Assembly: GCA_947184155.2 (NCBI GenBank)
Contig: CAMXCT020000435.1
Location: forward strand, 466,979 to 530,978
From: Cladocopium goreaui
Taxonomy: Eukaryota > Sar > Dinophyceae > Suessiales > Symbiodiniaceae
Length of the DNA stretch: 64,000 bases
Direction of reading: 5' to 3'
Part shown: positions 11,682-21,829 of the stretch, piece by piece
How the letters are laid out: every line of letters begins with the position of its first letter
Position numbering within the stretch: position 1 is the stretch's first letter
Program-made: the position numbers and the translations under genes
The notes under the pieces: model-generated
Databases searched by the model: none
Seen by the model: only the letters and a program-made list of their open reading frames with translations
Told to the model about the DNA's origin: nothing

Positions 11682-11793
11682 CTTTGAGAAACACTGAGAT
11701 CCCAAATTCATCATCTGTCGCGCCTCTTCTTCTTCCTCCGCCAAAGCCTTTGCCTCATTTTCTCGCTGAATCAAGCGGCACATGAAGAGAAAC
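11682..11793 (-). CDS. exon of an unidentified minus-strand gene
   Basis: Acceptor ctccactgcccag lies before 11793 and donor ctcaaag/GTGGAT after 11682. They enclose FLFMCRLIQRENEAKALAEE and EEEARQMMNLGSQCFSK, with a short acidic helix. The long open frame that also crosses this stretch owes its length to a GAT/ATC microsatellite read as poly-Ile, so only this exon is credible. Confidence 0.4.
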
Positions 11794-11894
11794 CTGGGCA
11801 GTGGAGCTCCTATGATCTTTGAACAGTGGGAAACATGGGGAGGCCAATCAAATCCAATAAAGTTGGTGATGATAATCATCATAATTATATCAAC

Positions 11895-11985
11895 ATAATG
11901 TATGATGATGATGATGGTGATGATGATGATGATGATGACGATGACGATGACGATGACGATGATGATGATGATGATGATGATGTCT
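11895..11985. repeat. ATG/ATC trinucleotide microsatellite
   Basis: About 90 bp of GAT and GAC triplets. On the minus strand it reads as poly-Ile/Val and falsely joins two exons into one long frame. Confidence 0.85.
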
Positions 11986-12009
11986 TGTAATGACAGTCGG
12001 ACATAAACA

Positions 12010-12122
12010 TACTTCTGCGGTTCATCTTGGGCGCTCTGCTGCCTTTGCGAAGGACTTATTCTTTGTCTCAGCAATTCATCTTTATCACAAAGCCAACGTC
12101 TAGGACTCTGTGAACGGTTCAT
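12010..12122 (-). CDS. exon of an unidentified minus-strand gene
   Basis: The minus strand encodes NRSQSPRRWLCDKDELLRQR then ISPSQRQQSAQDEPQK, with a possible donor (cagaa/GTATGT) near 12014. It is basic and Gln-rich. It may be an upstream exon of the series at 11793-9137; no upstream acceptor or start was fixed. Confidence 0.35.
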
Positions 12123-12129
12123 TCAGACA

Positions 12130-14236
12130 AATCAACCCTGTACCGATCTGTAGCGCCTGTACTGGCTCGAAGAACCATCAAGCCATTCATTCGATTGGTT
12201 TAAGGGAAAACCTTAACCGGAAACCACGGTTTTTACCATTCAATTATGGGCCTTTGGACCCCCCCGGGTCCTCAAAAGTGTAACTTACATTTCGGGAAGG
12301 CAGACGTCCCACAAAACACTATATAATGTCCCAAAACTAATCATATTTTGGTCATCATATTCAAATTAGTAAAACAAAACCTAAACATGTAATATTACAT
12401 TTTCAGCTTTATTTGAATGATATACACCCAATAAAACCTCAAATATGAAATATTACGATTGTGAGGTTTTATATGCCATCAGCTGTTGAAACCCTAAAAA
12501 ATATAAGATACAATTGTGAGGTTTCATTTGTTGATTTAATTAACTAAAACTAGAAGGTTTGGATGTTGTTTTTCGGGTTCATTTGTGTAGATGGAGGGGG
12601 TGGTGATGTAAAATTGCTCGTTGGGTTCCCAAACTATAATCTTACATTTTCCACCTTCCCCCCCTTTGAAATTGACTCAATCTATCGCAATCTTCAACCT
12701 GGAAACATAGCCTTGGGAGGGGGTGACTTGAAAATGTTAAATTTTCATCTGGGTCTGGGTAGGGTAAATTGACATTTTATGTTTTCAAGACCACCCCCCA
12801 GACCCTTCATGTTGGGGGGTCAACTAGAATTATGTTATTGTAAGTTACCTTTTTGACGTCCTCGGGGGTAAAATAAGGCTTAAGGCTGTAGGAAGGCGCA
12901 GGAATTTTCGTTGATCCGAGCGACACCGGAAAGCGCAGGGTCGCTGTGCCTTGCTTGCCACCTGAGTTGCGGTGGCTGAGGTGCATTCTGCATTGCGCAC
13001 CTGGAATCAGAAGAAACCACGGGACACAATGGCCTGCATATTATTATTTAATATATAATAAATAAACTAGATATATTATATGCACCTATAAGTGTGTATA
13101 AATATATAATATGAACATACATACATAATTACATACATATATAATTATATATATATATCATATAATCTGTGTATTATATAATATCCAATTGTATAATTAT
13201 ATACATAGCCTAGGGCATCCTAGGGCATTGAGTTCAAAAATTGCATCCATTTACACCAAAACCCTATAGAAAATCTAGTTCAAACTCTGTAGGGCCAACC
13301 CTAAGAAGCTGATGTCATACTCAGCTGATGTTTGGAGCACCCACTGTCCCCGCTATGACCTGTCTGTTTGACTTTTATTTGCTTGTACATTCATATAATT
13401 CATATATAATAGATTAAATCACATTGATGTGCGCACATATCTCTGCCCATCTCTGCCCATCTCTCTACTTATTTTTCCTCTTTCTCCTGATCCCTCCATC
13501 TCTTTCTCCCTGTCCATTGCCATCAGGTCTCTCTATCTACTTAGGTCAGCCAATCTTGAGATTTTCTCGGGACCAAGCCATGATTGATGGGCGGTTTCAC
13601 CCCAAAAAAGCATCGCCCAGAGGTGATCGTCATCCCAAATAGGCAATTTGTGGAGGTTCAACAAAGATCGTTCTGGGCCACAGGTACCCTCTGGTAAACT
13701 AACATAACTATGGAAAATCACCATTTTTAATGGGAAAATCCACTATAAATGGTCATTTTCAATAGCTATGTTAAATTACCAGAGGGTAACCCCAGCTTCG
13801 CTGCGAGTCACAATCATCTGGATCCACCCCCGACTCCGCAGCCCACTTGCGGGCATCCGCGATGAGAGCCATGAGACGCCTCTGATGAGGTGAGTTTAAA
13901 AATCAACACCGCGGTGCCCAACGCACCAACTTGATCCAACTTGGGGTGCAGTTGACGTACCATACTAATTTAAGCATAGTTAATTATAGTTATAATCATA
14001 GTCATAATAAAAATCATAAAGTCAATAAGTTTGGATGTTGGAGCCCTCTGATTAAATGGCCATACACCTTGAAACTGCAACCCTCACTAGGGGTCTAGTA
14101 AGCCCCTCGTAAGGCTTGATGCTTAATAACTCCTGAAGACATTTTTTGGGGGGAGTTGGGGGGTGAACTTTGGAGGATTTACCATGGGTTACGCTTATAT
14201 GATACATAATTATCCATGATCATTGTAAACTTGCAG
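12130..14236. other. non-coding stretch
   Basis: No gene supported. It is AT-rich with TA repeats at about 13040-13210. Short direct and inverted words are scattered, for example at 13680-13790, where TTACCAGAGGG-type sequence appears on both strands around a central stretch. Confidence 0.5.
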
Positions 14237-14396
14237 TGGCAGGGAGCGAAAGCCCGGTCCGCATTTTTTGGTCCAACCACAGCTTGGGAGGTCGACGCTT
14301 TGAACAAGAACACGACAAGAATACTAAAATCATATCTAGTCACTCCTCAATCAATTGAAAAAATGGAAGCCCGGAAAAAATGGGAAGACATCATTT
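14237..14396 (+). CDS. exon of an unidentified plus-strand gene
   Basis: Acceptor aaacttgcag ends at 14236 and a donor (catcattt/GTATGG) follows 14396. The 160-nt exon encodes WQGAKARSAFFGPTTAWEVD then ALNKNTTRILKSYLVTPQSI and EKMEARKKWEDII, ordinary globular composition. It is the clearest plus-strand exon in this part of the window. Product not recognised; a one-exon relic is possible. Confidence 0.45.
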
Positions 14397-16579
14397 GTAT
14401 GGATTTACACTTCCATTGTTTTGGGGGTTGCTATACACAATCACACATACTAAAGCTATGGGGATTGTTCATGGTTGATTGCTGAATGACAACGTTACAA
14501 TCGTTGATACTGTGGGCCACCTCTGTTGGATGCCTGGTTAATCCCATCCCCCTACCAAACACACCCCAGAACCATGCAGAACCCATATTTTTAGTCCTGG
14601 AATTACAGATACTTGGGACGCTACCCCATGGGACTGTTTAATCAATTTTAATATTGATCATGGTTCATTAATCAAGTTTAATATTGATTCTTGGAACCCA
14701 ACCAATGGGAATCAATGTTTCATATTGATGGGATAAAGATGGGATGGGCTTCATATTGGTTCATCTTTCAACCGCTCCTCTGATCATCTTTGTTCTTCAG
14801 CTCGATGCCCATCGGCTTCAACAAGCGCGGAATCTCGTCTCGGTCGATCCTCGGGCACCCAACAGGAACTTGAATATGGTGAACTCCCAGAATTCAAGAT
14901 ATATGTCATGACAAGTCCTATAGGAAATCTATGGTGAATCCCCACTTCAAATGTCATTTCCTTAGAATTGACTTCTTTTTCTCCGCTGATGTTGGTATGA
15001 ACTTTGTGAAATGGTGAATTTCGTCGCTGCCGGGATGCGCAGCAAAATCGCTCTTTTGCTTTGTCATCTTTGTCACACCCCTAAAAAGGTGAATCAATGT
15101 CTTTCTACAATGGATCATGTTCAAGTGGATAAAATATTGCCAAGTTAAACTGTTTTGATTAATTACATATATATCATATAATATCATATAATAATATATT
15201 TATGTGTGAAACTTGTCAAATTTCAACCAATATCTGCCCCAATTGATTTCAAACAATTCCCTCTGTTGGCTATAATATGCTATAATACCAATTCAGCGGG
15301 TTCTATTCCCATGTCTCGGTTTCCCTTCGGTATCGGGATGTGTTCATCATCCCAAGTATGATGGCAGATAATGATGGCAGTACCTGTCGTATATGACCCA
15401 ACATGTTCGACCCGACTTCACAACCCTTACATACGTCCATTCTTACTTTCAGATACCCACCAATAGTGATTTTAGTGGGCCTTGTACAGGGTAAGAAAGG
15501 ACTACTGTAGCTGTGAATCATGATCCATCAAAAAAGGCTGAACAAAGAAAACCACATCCGTTCCGCAACTCTGTTGATTGATGAGGGGTTTGCCCCACAA
15601 ATGCGATCAAATGCTATTGACACTGTGTATATACATGTATATATATATATTATATCATTTACAGCAAATAGATGTAGATTGACTAATCAATCTTGAATTG
15701 ACATTGTCTAAATCACTTGAATTATCTTAAATCCATGAGTTTGTGGATCCCAACTGGACCATTTTACTCAGCATTCACTTGGCTTTGCAGATCCGTTTCT
15801 GGTGGATTCACCGTTTGAGAATTTCTACAACAAACACACGTTAACGACGTTGACGGGTCCAACACAGCACAGTTCATCCACCAATCTCCACCTGAAGTTG
15901 AGTGAAAAATCATGAAACATCATGTTCAATCATGTTCAATTGTGAACTAAGTAGGCGCCGGCTCCAGTGATATCTTGGGATAAACCCCCTGGGTCTCTGC
16001 CGGATGTCTCACCGCTTCCATCGTGGTCGATGCGGGCGAACTGTCTGCGGATGTCTTGCACCTCCGAGTCGCGGAAGCTGGCCTATAGGCAGGTCAGTGC
16101 CCAAAATACCCACTGATTTGTTGCAGTTTGCCATGAAAAATAACCCATTTGCACATGGTTTGCCATGGTTGACCCCTTAAGAAATGGTGATGTGCCATAA
16201 TTATACTCCAAGTCGTTGCATGAAAAAATAACAAATGGTTACTTATAACTTAAAACGTTGCATATGATTGTTTGATTTTAGCAGCTGTTGCACGTAATTG
16301 AAGCAGAAGCTACATCAGCAAAGTCTCTCTTGCGTTCTTGTTCGTTCAATTGCTTTCCATTACTATCTCTACAACTGCCATGATGCACCATTGTCTGCAA
16401 CTTTGGGCGTTCACATGCTACCATGCACCATTGTGTATCATCATCATGAGCCAAGTTACAGTCTTGGATCAAAGGCAAATACTTGGTCACATATCTGGGT
16501 ACTTCTTGATACTGTACGCCTTCCGGAATGTCCGGACACAACTTGTCAGGCTGCGCAACTGAACCATGCTAAACCCCAC
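14397..16579. other. non-coding stretch, weak minus-strand frames
   Basis: No firmly supported gene. Simple TA repeats occur at about 15170-15200 and 15630-15650. A minus-strand frame at 16278-16541 (DCNLAHDDDTQWCMVACERP) is open for 88 codons but overlaps conflicting frames, and I could not find borders for it. Confidence 0.4.
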
Positions 16580-16672
16580 CTGTTTCTTCTTCTCCGCTTG
16601 GCGACTGTGGTGCAGCTCGTCCTGACATGCGGGTGAATTGAAGACCTGCCGAGTGGAGAGTGAACCCTTGAC
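16580..16672 (-). CDS. exon of an unidentified minus-strand gene
   Basis: A minus-strand exon of exactly 93 nt lies between acceptor ggtatttcctcaag and donor aagaaacag/GTGGGG. It encodes VKGSLSTRQVFNSPACQDEL then HHSRQAEKKKQ. Both borders are consensus-like and the length is a multiple of three. It may be in the same gene as the exon at 17267-17392. Confidence 0.45.
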
Positions 16673-17266
16673 CTTGAGGAAATACCAAGCCAAGCTCTGT
16701 CAAGCTCAATTTGAATCATTTTCTCAATATCTTAGGAGCATTCAAAAACCCCTGGGCAAGTCCAGATACCAATAAAACAGCAAAAGAAGTAGGTCCCATA
16801 ATAACTAGTAATAATAATATGTCATACGCATTCATATGCCCTAATATGATATATTAACTATATATATATATATATGATATATTACCGTAGTATTATTGTT
16901 TCTATTGACTCAACAGCCATGGCGAAATCCAAGGCACTACCAAATTCACAAAGCTGTCAAAGTCCAAGCGATCCTCCTTGGAGTACCTTGCTCCAGGGCC
17001 CTGGGCCCCAGGTGATCAACACTTCACTGGATGGTTCCAACCCACAAAACCCAGGACCTATGCACTTCATCTGGGATCATCGGCCCAGTTCGCAATCACT
17101 TCAAACCACCAACCACATCATCATTGGTTATCTCCGCCAAACAAAACACGACATGATATCTCCTCCTAAGATCATTTTTGGATAGTTTATAAATCAGTGA
17201 ATGAAATCCCATCACCAACACTTCACAGGCTCCCCAGGGCACCCAGGGCACCCCCTCAAAAGGCAC

Positions 17267-17392
17267 CTGTCTGCCAACCTCTGTAGCTCCGCATAGCCGG
17301 CATCGCCGGCATCCAACTCCAACAGCCGAAGGGCCAACTTCAGGCGATCCTGGCCGTGGGAGCTGGCGCTGGGAATTCCACGGAAAACGGAC
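17267..17392 (-). CDS. exon of an unidentified minus-strand gene
   Basis: The minus strand encodes SVFRGIPSASSHGQDRLKLA then LRLLELDAGDAGYAELQRLA and DR, stopping at a good donor (cagacag/GTGCCT). The Leu/Ala-rich helical end could be part of a helical-repeat protein, but no repeat is complete. The 5' border is uncertain (gcgctttcccag is one choice). Confidence 0.4.
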
Positions 17393-17729
17393 CGGGAAAG
17401 CGCTGGGAAAGCGCTGCCTTTGGGATGAGCAGGGACTCTGCAGTGATTCTACTGTCAGTTGCTGAGAAACTCAGGGTCAGGGGAGTAAAATGATGAGCTA
17501 AGTCTAAGTTCCAACCAAATGCTCCTGCAGACGCGAAGATAAATAGAGAAACGCAGTTTAGTTCAGTCTGTGCCAAGCTGCTCTCTGAATGAAGAGGCTT
17601 TCGTCATCCTTATTTTTCAGCAGTGTATACATCATGCACATTGACTCATACACAAACCTGGGGCACGCATCTGCGAATCGCCAAACTATGACAATATAAT
17701 TATACACACACACCTATATATATATATAT

Positions 17730-17825
17730 TGTTTTGCAGGTCACCTAGCCAAAAGTAACCAACACTAGCGCGCTTGTTTCTTGAGCCATATGCATACGAA
17801 TGTAAAGGGTGAAAAGGTATGTACA
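17730..17825 (-). repeat. 3' terminal repeat (LTR-like) with SL-like core
   Basis: This 96-bp sequence aligns along its whole length to 32238-32336, with small gaps. In element sense it begins TGTACATAC and ends CAAAACA, the usual TG...CA form of an LTR. The best conserved part is a core, 17780-17815, containing TCGTATGCATATGGCTCAAG, which resembles the dinoflagellate spliced leader. A purine-rich stretch (GGGGCGGCGGGGGG, element sense) lies about 25 bp inside the element and may serve as polypurine tract. It is very short for an LTR. Confidence 0.6.
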
Positions 17826-18372
17826 CGCAGTGAGAAATATGAAAAACACCCCCCGCCGCCCCGCAGTATTAACGGAGGGCGGAGAGGCCAAAACGAGCAC
17901 GATCGCCAGTAGTGACCTGAGAGCGATCGGCATCAGAAAAGACATCACTGTTACCTACCCTATCGGATGCATAGTAGTCTCAGCTCAACGGATGCATGAG
18001 GCAAAATTAACCGGGTGCATTCATTTTGTGATCCAGGCATCGCATAGGTTGAACACAGCAAGATGACATTGGCCTGGCTTCCGCCAAGGCGTAGGAGCAT
18101 TACCACTCCTTTTATTGCCCTGAAAACTTGGAAGCGGCTGTAGCAGGCTAATGTACACGGCTATGTACAAACGCAAGATACCACAATGGATCGGATGCTG
18201 GTGTCAAAATCTTTTGAATCAATTGGGAAAAGTTTTCCATGTTACTCAAGTTGAAATTTTAAGTTTTGAAGATGTGTGCATTTCGATTGAACTGAATGAC
18301 CATGGGTCAGCTTTCATCCAATCGGCCAAACCTTCCGGTAGGCATAAAATCATGGCACAAGATGTGAAACAT
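17826..18372 (-). other. 3' non-coding part of the retrotransposon
   Basis: About 550 bases lie between the last coding frame and the 3' terminal repeat. No domain-like frame is seen on the minus strand. The small plus-strand frame at 17809-18066 is not supported. The purine-rich stretch near 17850-17865 (element sense) is the only candidate signal. Confidence 0.5.
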
Positions 18373-18451
18373 CTACCACGACTCAAACTCTACCGTTCCA
18401 TCATTGTAGGTGCGCTTGAAATGCGGCTGGCCGTTGATCTCGCAGTACTCC
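18373..18451 (-). other. probable continuation of ORF2 in another frame
   Basis: ORF2 ends at 18452 with a composition change. The neighbouring frame, displaced by +1, stays open to 18373 and ends with a natural-looking tail, MPLVIAEEYCEINGQPHFKR then TYNDGTVEFESW. A one-base indel or a shift near 18470-18500 would restore this tail. I read it as the true C-terminus of the polyprotein, disrupted here. Confidence 0.4.
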
Positions 18452-21400
18452 TCAGCAATCACGAGCGGCATCCTCGGCACTTGCTGTGGAGGCTCTGCTG
18501 CAGGATCCAGAGGCTGCTTGGGCAGGGTCGCCAGCAGCAGGAGTTGTGTCAGGCACAGGCGTCGCTGTTGAAGGTGGCCGCACTGGCTCCGGAGGAGCTG
18601 CTGAGGAGCTTGATGCTGTAGATCTTCCCCAAGGATCAGCAGTCCAACCTCTGCCAGAGTAGCCCTGATTCCAATTCCAGCTTTGCCATTGGGCCTGCCC
18701 TCCCGAGCGGCTTGAGTAAGATCCGTACGAACCCCACTGTTGCCCTCGGTTCCATCCACTGCGGCACTCAAAGGATTTGTGGCCATACTGACCGCACTTC
18801 CAGCACTCAATGGCCTGCTGAAAGATTGGTCGCTGTTGTTGACCATATCCCTTGCCTTTGCCCTTGGCTGGCTTCTGAATCGGGTCAAAGTGACGCCGGT
18901 ATCCTTCTCGCCCTTCGCCAGTACCCGTCTTGGAGGACCTTGCCAATGGAAAATCAGCCACATCTGATGCAGTGGCTTCATCCACGAAGGAGTGTTCTTC
19001 ACCTTTGATGTTGTTGTATTGTTCCTTCCACTGCCTCTTCGCGAAATCGACGAGGTCGAAGAAACAATCTTGGGCTGACCCTTGATCCACAGGCATCATT
19101 GAGCCAGACCAACCAAATAACATCGGCGTGGGTTCCCCCCTCGCTTTCAGCAAGTCCGCAGCAAGAACAGCAAATTGTGGGAGTGTAAAAACTCGTGCAT
19201 GATGTGCAACCATGGCTTCCTTTGTAACGTCCAACGGGAGTCGGATGTCTCTGTTGAAGTCTGGCATGAAAATCAAACGAGTGCTGACACCTGTTCCCAG
19301 CTGCTTTTCTCGCTTCTCTCGGGTACGGCCGACATCAGGGGCAATGCATTTTGCCAAGTCCTCCAAAAATTGGCAACAGTCGGGAGTGATCTGGCCGACC
19401 GCATTGTTGAACAAATAAAATGGGTCCTTCTCCATGCGGTCCTGGATCGACTTGAAGCCGAGCTTCGTGTATCTTCCCGCATGCGTCTGAGCAGCGTCCT
19501 TGAGATTTCCGAAATTGCTTCGTCCAGCTCGACGTTGATCTGCTCGGGTGCGGTCGGAGACTCGCTGAGCTCGAGGCTGCTTCTCAAAATCGATTTTGTC
19601 CAGAGAAAATACCTTGTTGGTTTTCTTGGCCGAGATTTCCATCCGGCATACCTCTGTCGCAATTCTTCCATCCGACCAAGCAATCAGCCATTTGAAGCAC
19701 GACTGACATTTGTGGGTGCCCTCAATGTTCTGTTCGCCGCAGAAGTGGCATCGGACCTGTTGCATCTCAATCTTTGAGCTGTAGATGTAATCCTCAGCAT
19801 TTGTTGAGCGCTGGGCCTGCCCTCCCGGGCGGCTTCCTTTTCCCTTGCCTTTTCCCCGGCCCTTGCCTTTGCGAATGGTTTCGGCATTGGACAAGGCACC
19901 AAAGGAGGCCATCTTCAACGTCACTCTGTCCTCAAAGAGTCCTGAAGTTCCTTCACGTCGACGAAGAAGTGGGGGAAGCTCTTCTGGAGAGTCGGTCACC
20001 TGCATCTGGCCGGGTCGAATGGACTTGCCGCTCATGAGGTAGGCCTTCAAACTGTCCCTGGCGTTGGCATACGGGCTCTTTGACAGTGCTTCTCTCTTCG
20101 GAGTGTCCTGGTCCTTGTGGGTCTTCATTTTGTTGTTGTACCCCACACGCGTGATCTCATAGGGGCGATTCACCCAGGCAAACTCCCTGTTGACAGCATC
20201 ATATGTGCAAATGATGTTCTCGTTGGAGATCCAGTCAGGGCTTATGATTGCTTCGTCTGTACGAAACAATCGGCAGCCGCTTTGGACGATGAGCTCGGTG
20301 TCAAAGGCAATGTAGTATTGCTTCCCGGCTCGCGTTCCCGCGAGCTTTCTGCCACCGACTGAATCATCCCATGGATGTGACGCAATAAAGAAATTATGCG
20401 CCCTTCCTGTTCTTTGGGGCCAGCCACCTGGGATGAGACCATGTTCAACTATCTTGTCCATAGCGAGCCTGTCGCAGCTATGGTAGATAACCCTTGGAAG
20501 TGCAGCCAGCATCTCCGGCACAAGGTCTGGACGAAGATTTGTCCTTGGCAACTTGGGCGTGTCGAGGTCGGCCTTGGTAAAGGTTGGATCCAAAGTAAAC
20601 ACTTCCTTCACCAGCGATGAAATTTTGGCATTTTCCACCACTGCACGGTTGTGTCCTTGGACAGCTCTGATGGCGACAACCTTCCATGGCAAACCCTTCC
20701 AGGTTGCATCAGGCAAATCGGGCTGAGCCACTTTCACCTGAAAGCGCCTGGTGTCACTGTTGCGCACGATGGACAGGACCTCACTGATCTTCGGGTAGGA
20801 GACGTAGTGGGCCATCGTCTTCATCACCGCCTCGAAATCCATCGAAAGATCCATGGGATCGATGTCTGGGCTGCGAGCACCATAGCTCAATGCGTGCCCT
20901 CGGAGAACATAAGATAACTTTGTGGAAAGAAATCTCAGTCGCCCTTGGCCGCAATACTCCTTGGGAATCCTGTTGATCATGTCATTGGGGTCCAACCATA
21001 CTGATCCCTCTTGGCGTTCCGTCGCTTCTTCCAATTTGCGAAGGGCTGCATCAGCTTCGACACTGAGTCGCGGCGCTTTCTGTCTGGGCTGCGCTTTTGA
21101 CTCTGGTGCCTTTTGCTTTTCACTCTTCGGCATTTTCTTTTCGGCCGGCTTTCCAACTGGCTTGTCAACCTCCACCTTCTTCTCGGTCTTGGTCAGGTCG
21201 ACAATGGCAGTCTTGTCAGCAGGCTGTTCGGAAGAAGCAGAAGCCTCAGGAACTGCAGCATCAGTCGGCACACCCTCCCGGGCAGCATCAGCACCTTCCT
21301 TCTTCTCAGAGTCAACGTCCATGGCAGTGGCTTCAGATCCACCAACCTCGGTCCATGTTGAGATCCTGGAAGAAGTCATGTCGCTGGGCTTGGATTCATC

Positions 21401-21829
21401 ACCACCAACCACACTCCAAGTTGAAACCCTCGATGAAGTCATGTCTTCCCCTCCTTGGTCAGCCTTTGCGGGTGCATCTTTTGCAGCAGCAGGGTCATCG
21501 GCCGACGTTCCCGAAGGCTTTGCCTCAGCGGATGTGATCTCGATGATCTTGTTGAGATCTTCAACCTCCTTGGCTCTTTCCTCCGAGATTTCATCTTCCT
21601 TGACCTTCTCGTCATGGGGATTGACAATGATCTTCTCATCAAGGATCACGTCCCACTCATCAAACTCGGGAACAACTTCAACATCGTCATCGACATCAGT
21701 GTTCTCCGGATTGATCTCGATCGACTCAATGGTTGTAGTTGAGAAACCATCAGCACGGCCTGATTCAAATCTTCTTGAAGGTATTGTCGGGCCCTGACTT
21801 CTTCGGTTTCGTAGTCCTCGATCGAAGGG
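18452..21829 (-). CDS. retrotransposon ORF2: Tpt1/KptA-like domain plus zinc motifs
   Basis: The frame is open from 21829. The first usable start-like codon is a GTG at 21649 (residue 1 here), and no ATG starts it, so it is probably expressed as an extension of ORF1 by a -1 shift in the overlap. Residues 1-220 are acidic and low complexity, with a repeated TSSR(V/I)STW block. Residues about 235-500 resemble the RNA 2'-phosphotransferase Tpt1/KptA family. The matching motifs are LSYVLRGHALSYG (R250, H252), IRAVQGHN (R328), VIYHSCDRLAMDKIVEHGLI, and TGRAHNFFIAS (R416). That family moves a 2'-phosphate from spliced tRNA to NAD+, and members can ADP-ribosylate nucleic acid ends. Further on come a CHFC...CQSC zinc motif near 635-652 and a CCHC knuckle CWKCGQYGHKSFEC near 950. 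Residues 660-850 form an unidentified conserved-looking domain. The fold is inferred from motifs only. Confidence 0.75.
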   Translation of the reverse strand, partial: PFDRGLRNRRSQGPTIPSRRFESGRADGFSTTTIESIEINPENTDVDDDVEVVPEFDEWDVILDEKIIVNPHDEKVKEDEISEERAKEVEDLNKIIEITSAEAKPSGTSADDPAAAKDAPAKADQGGEDMTSSRVSTWSVVGGDESKPSDMTSSRISTWTEVGGSEATAMDVDSEKKEGADAAREGVPTDAAVPEASASSEQPADKTAIVDLTKTEKKVEVDKPVGKPAEKKMPKSEKQKAPESKAQPRQKAPRLSVEADAALRKLEEATERQEGSVWLDPNDMINRIPKEYCGQGRLRFLSTKLSYVLRGHALSYGARSPDIDPMDLSMDFEAVMKTMAHYVSYPKISEVLSIVRNSDTRRFQVKVAQPDLPDATWKGLPWKVVAIRAVQGHNRAVVENAKISSLVKEVFTLDPTFTKADLDTPKLPRTNLRPDLVPEMLAALPRVIYHSCDRLAMDKIVEHGLIPGGWPQRTGRAHNFFIASHPWDDSVGGRKLAGTRAGKQYYIAFDTELIVQSGCRLFRTDEAIISPDWISNENIICTYDAVNREFAWVNRPYEITRVGYNNKMKTHKDQDTPKREALSKSPYANARDSLKAYLMSGKSIRPGQMQVTDSPEELPPLLRRREGTSGLFEDRVTLKMASFGALSNAETIRKGKGRGKGKGKGSRPGGQAQRSTNAEDYIYSSKIEMQQVRCHFCGEQNIEGTHKCQSCFKWLIAWSDGRIATEVCRMEISAKKTNKVFSLDKIDFEKQPRAQRVSDRTRADQRRAGRSNFGNLKDAAQTHAGRYTKLGFKSIQDRMEKDPFYLFNNAVGQITPDCCQFLEDLAKCIAPDVGRTREKREKQLGTGVSTRLIFMPDFNRDIRLPLDVTKEAMVAHHARVFTLPQFAVLAADLLKARGEPTPMLFGWSGSMMPVDQGSAQDCFFDLVDFAKRQWKEQYNNIKGEEHSFVDEATASDVADFPLARSSKTGTGEGREGYRRHFDPIQKPAKGKGKGYGQQQRPIFQQAIECWKCGQYGHKSFECRSGWNRGQQWGSYGSYSSRSGGQAQWQSWNWNQGYSGRGWTADPWGRSTASSSSAAPPEPVRPPSTATPVPDTTPAAGDPAQAASGSCSRASTASAEDAARDC

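Noticed and set aside
11649..12122. 157-codon minus-strand frame with a long poly-Ile stretch
   Set aside because: The Ile run is a translated ATC microsatellite joining two separate exons; only the exon parts are kept.
18151..19777. Plus-strand frames of 156 and 200 codons
   Set aside because: They mirror the ORF2 coding sequence; the minus strand carries the zinc knuckle and ordered domains.
20922..21797. 291-codon plus-strand frame
   Set aside because: It is antisense to the Ser/Glu/Ala-rich start of ORF2 and has the Ser/Leu-rich composition expected of such a shadow; no motif.
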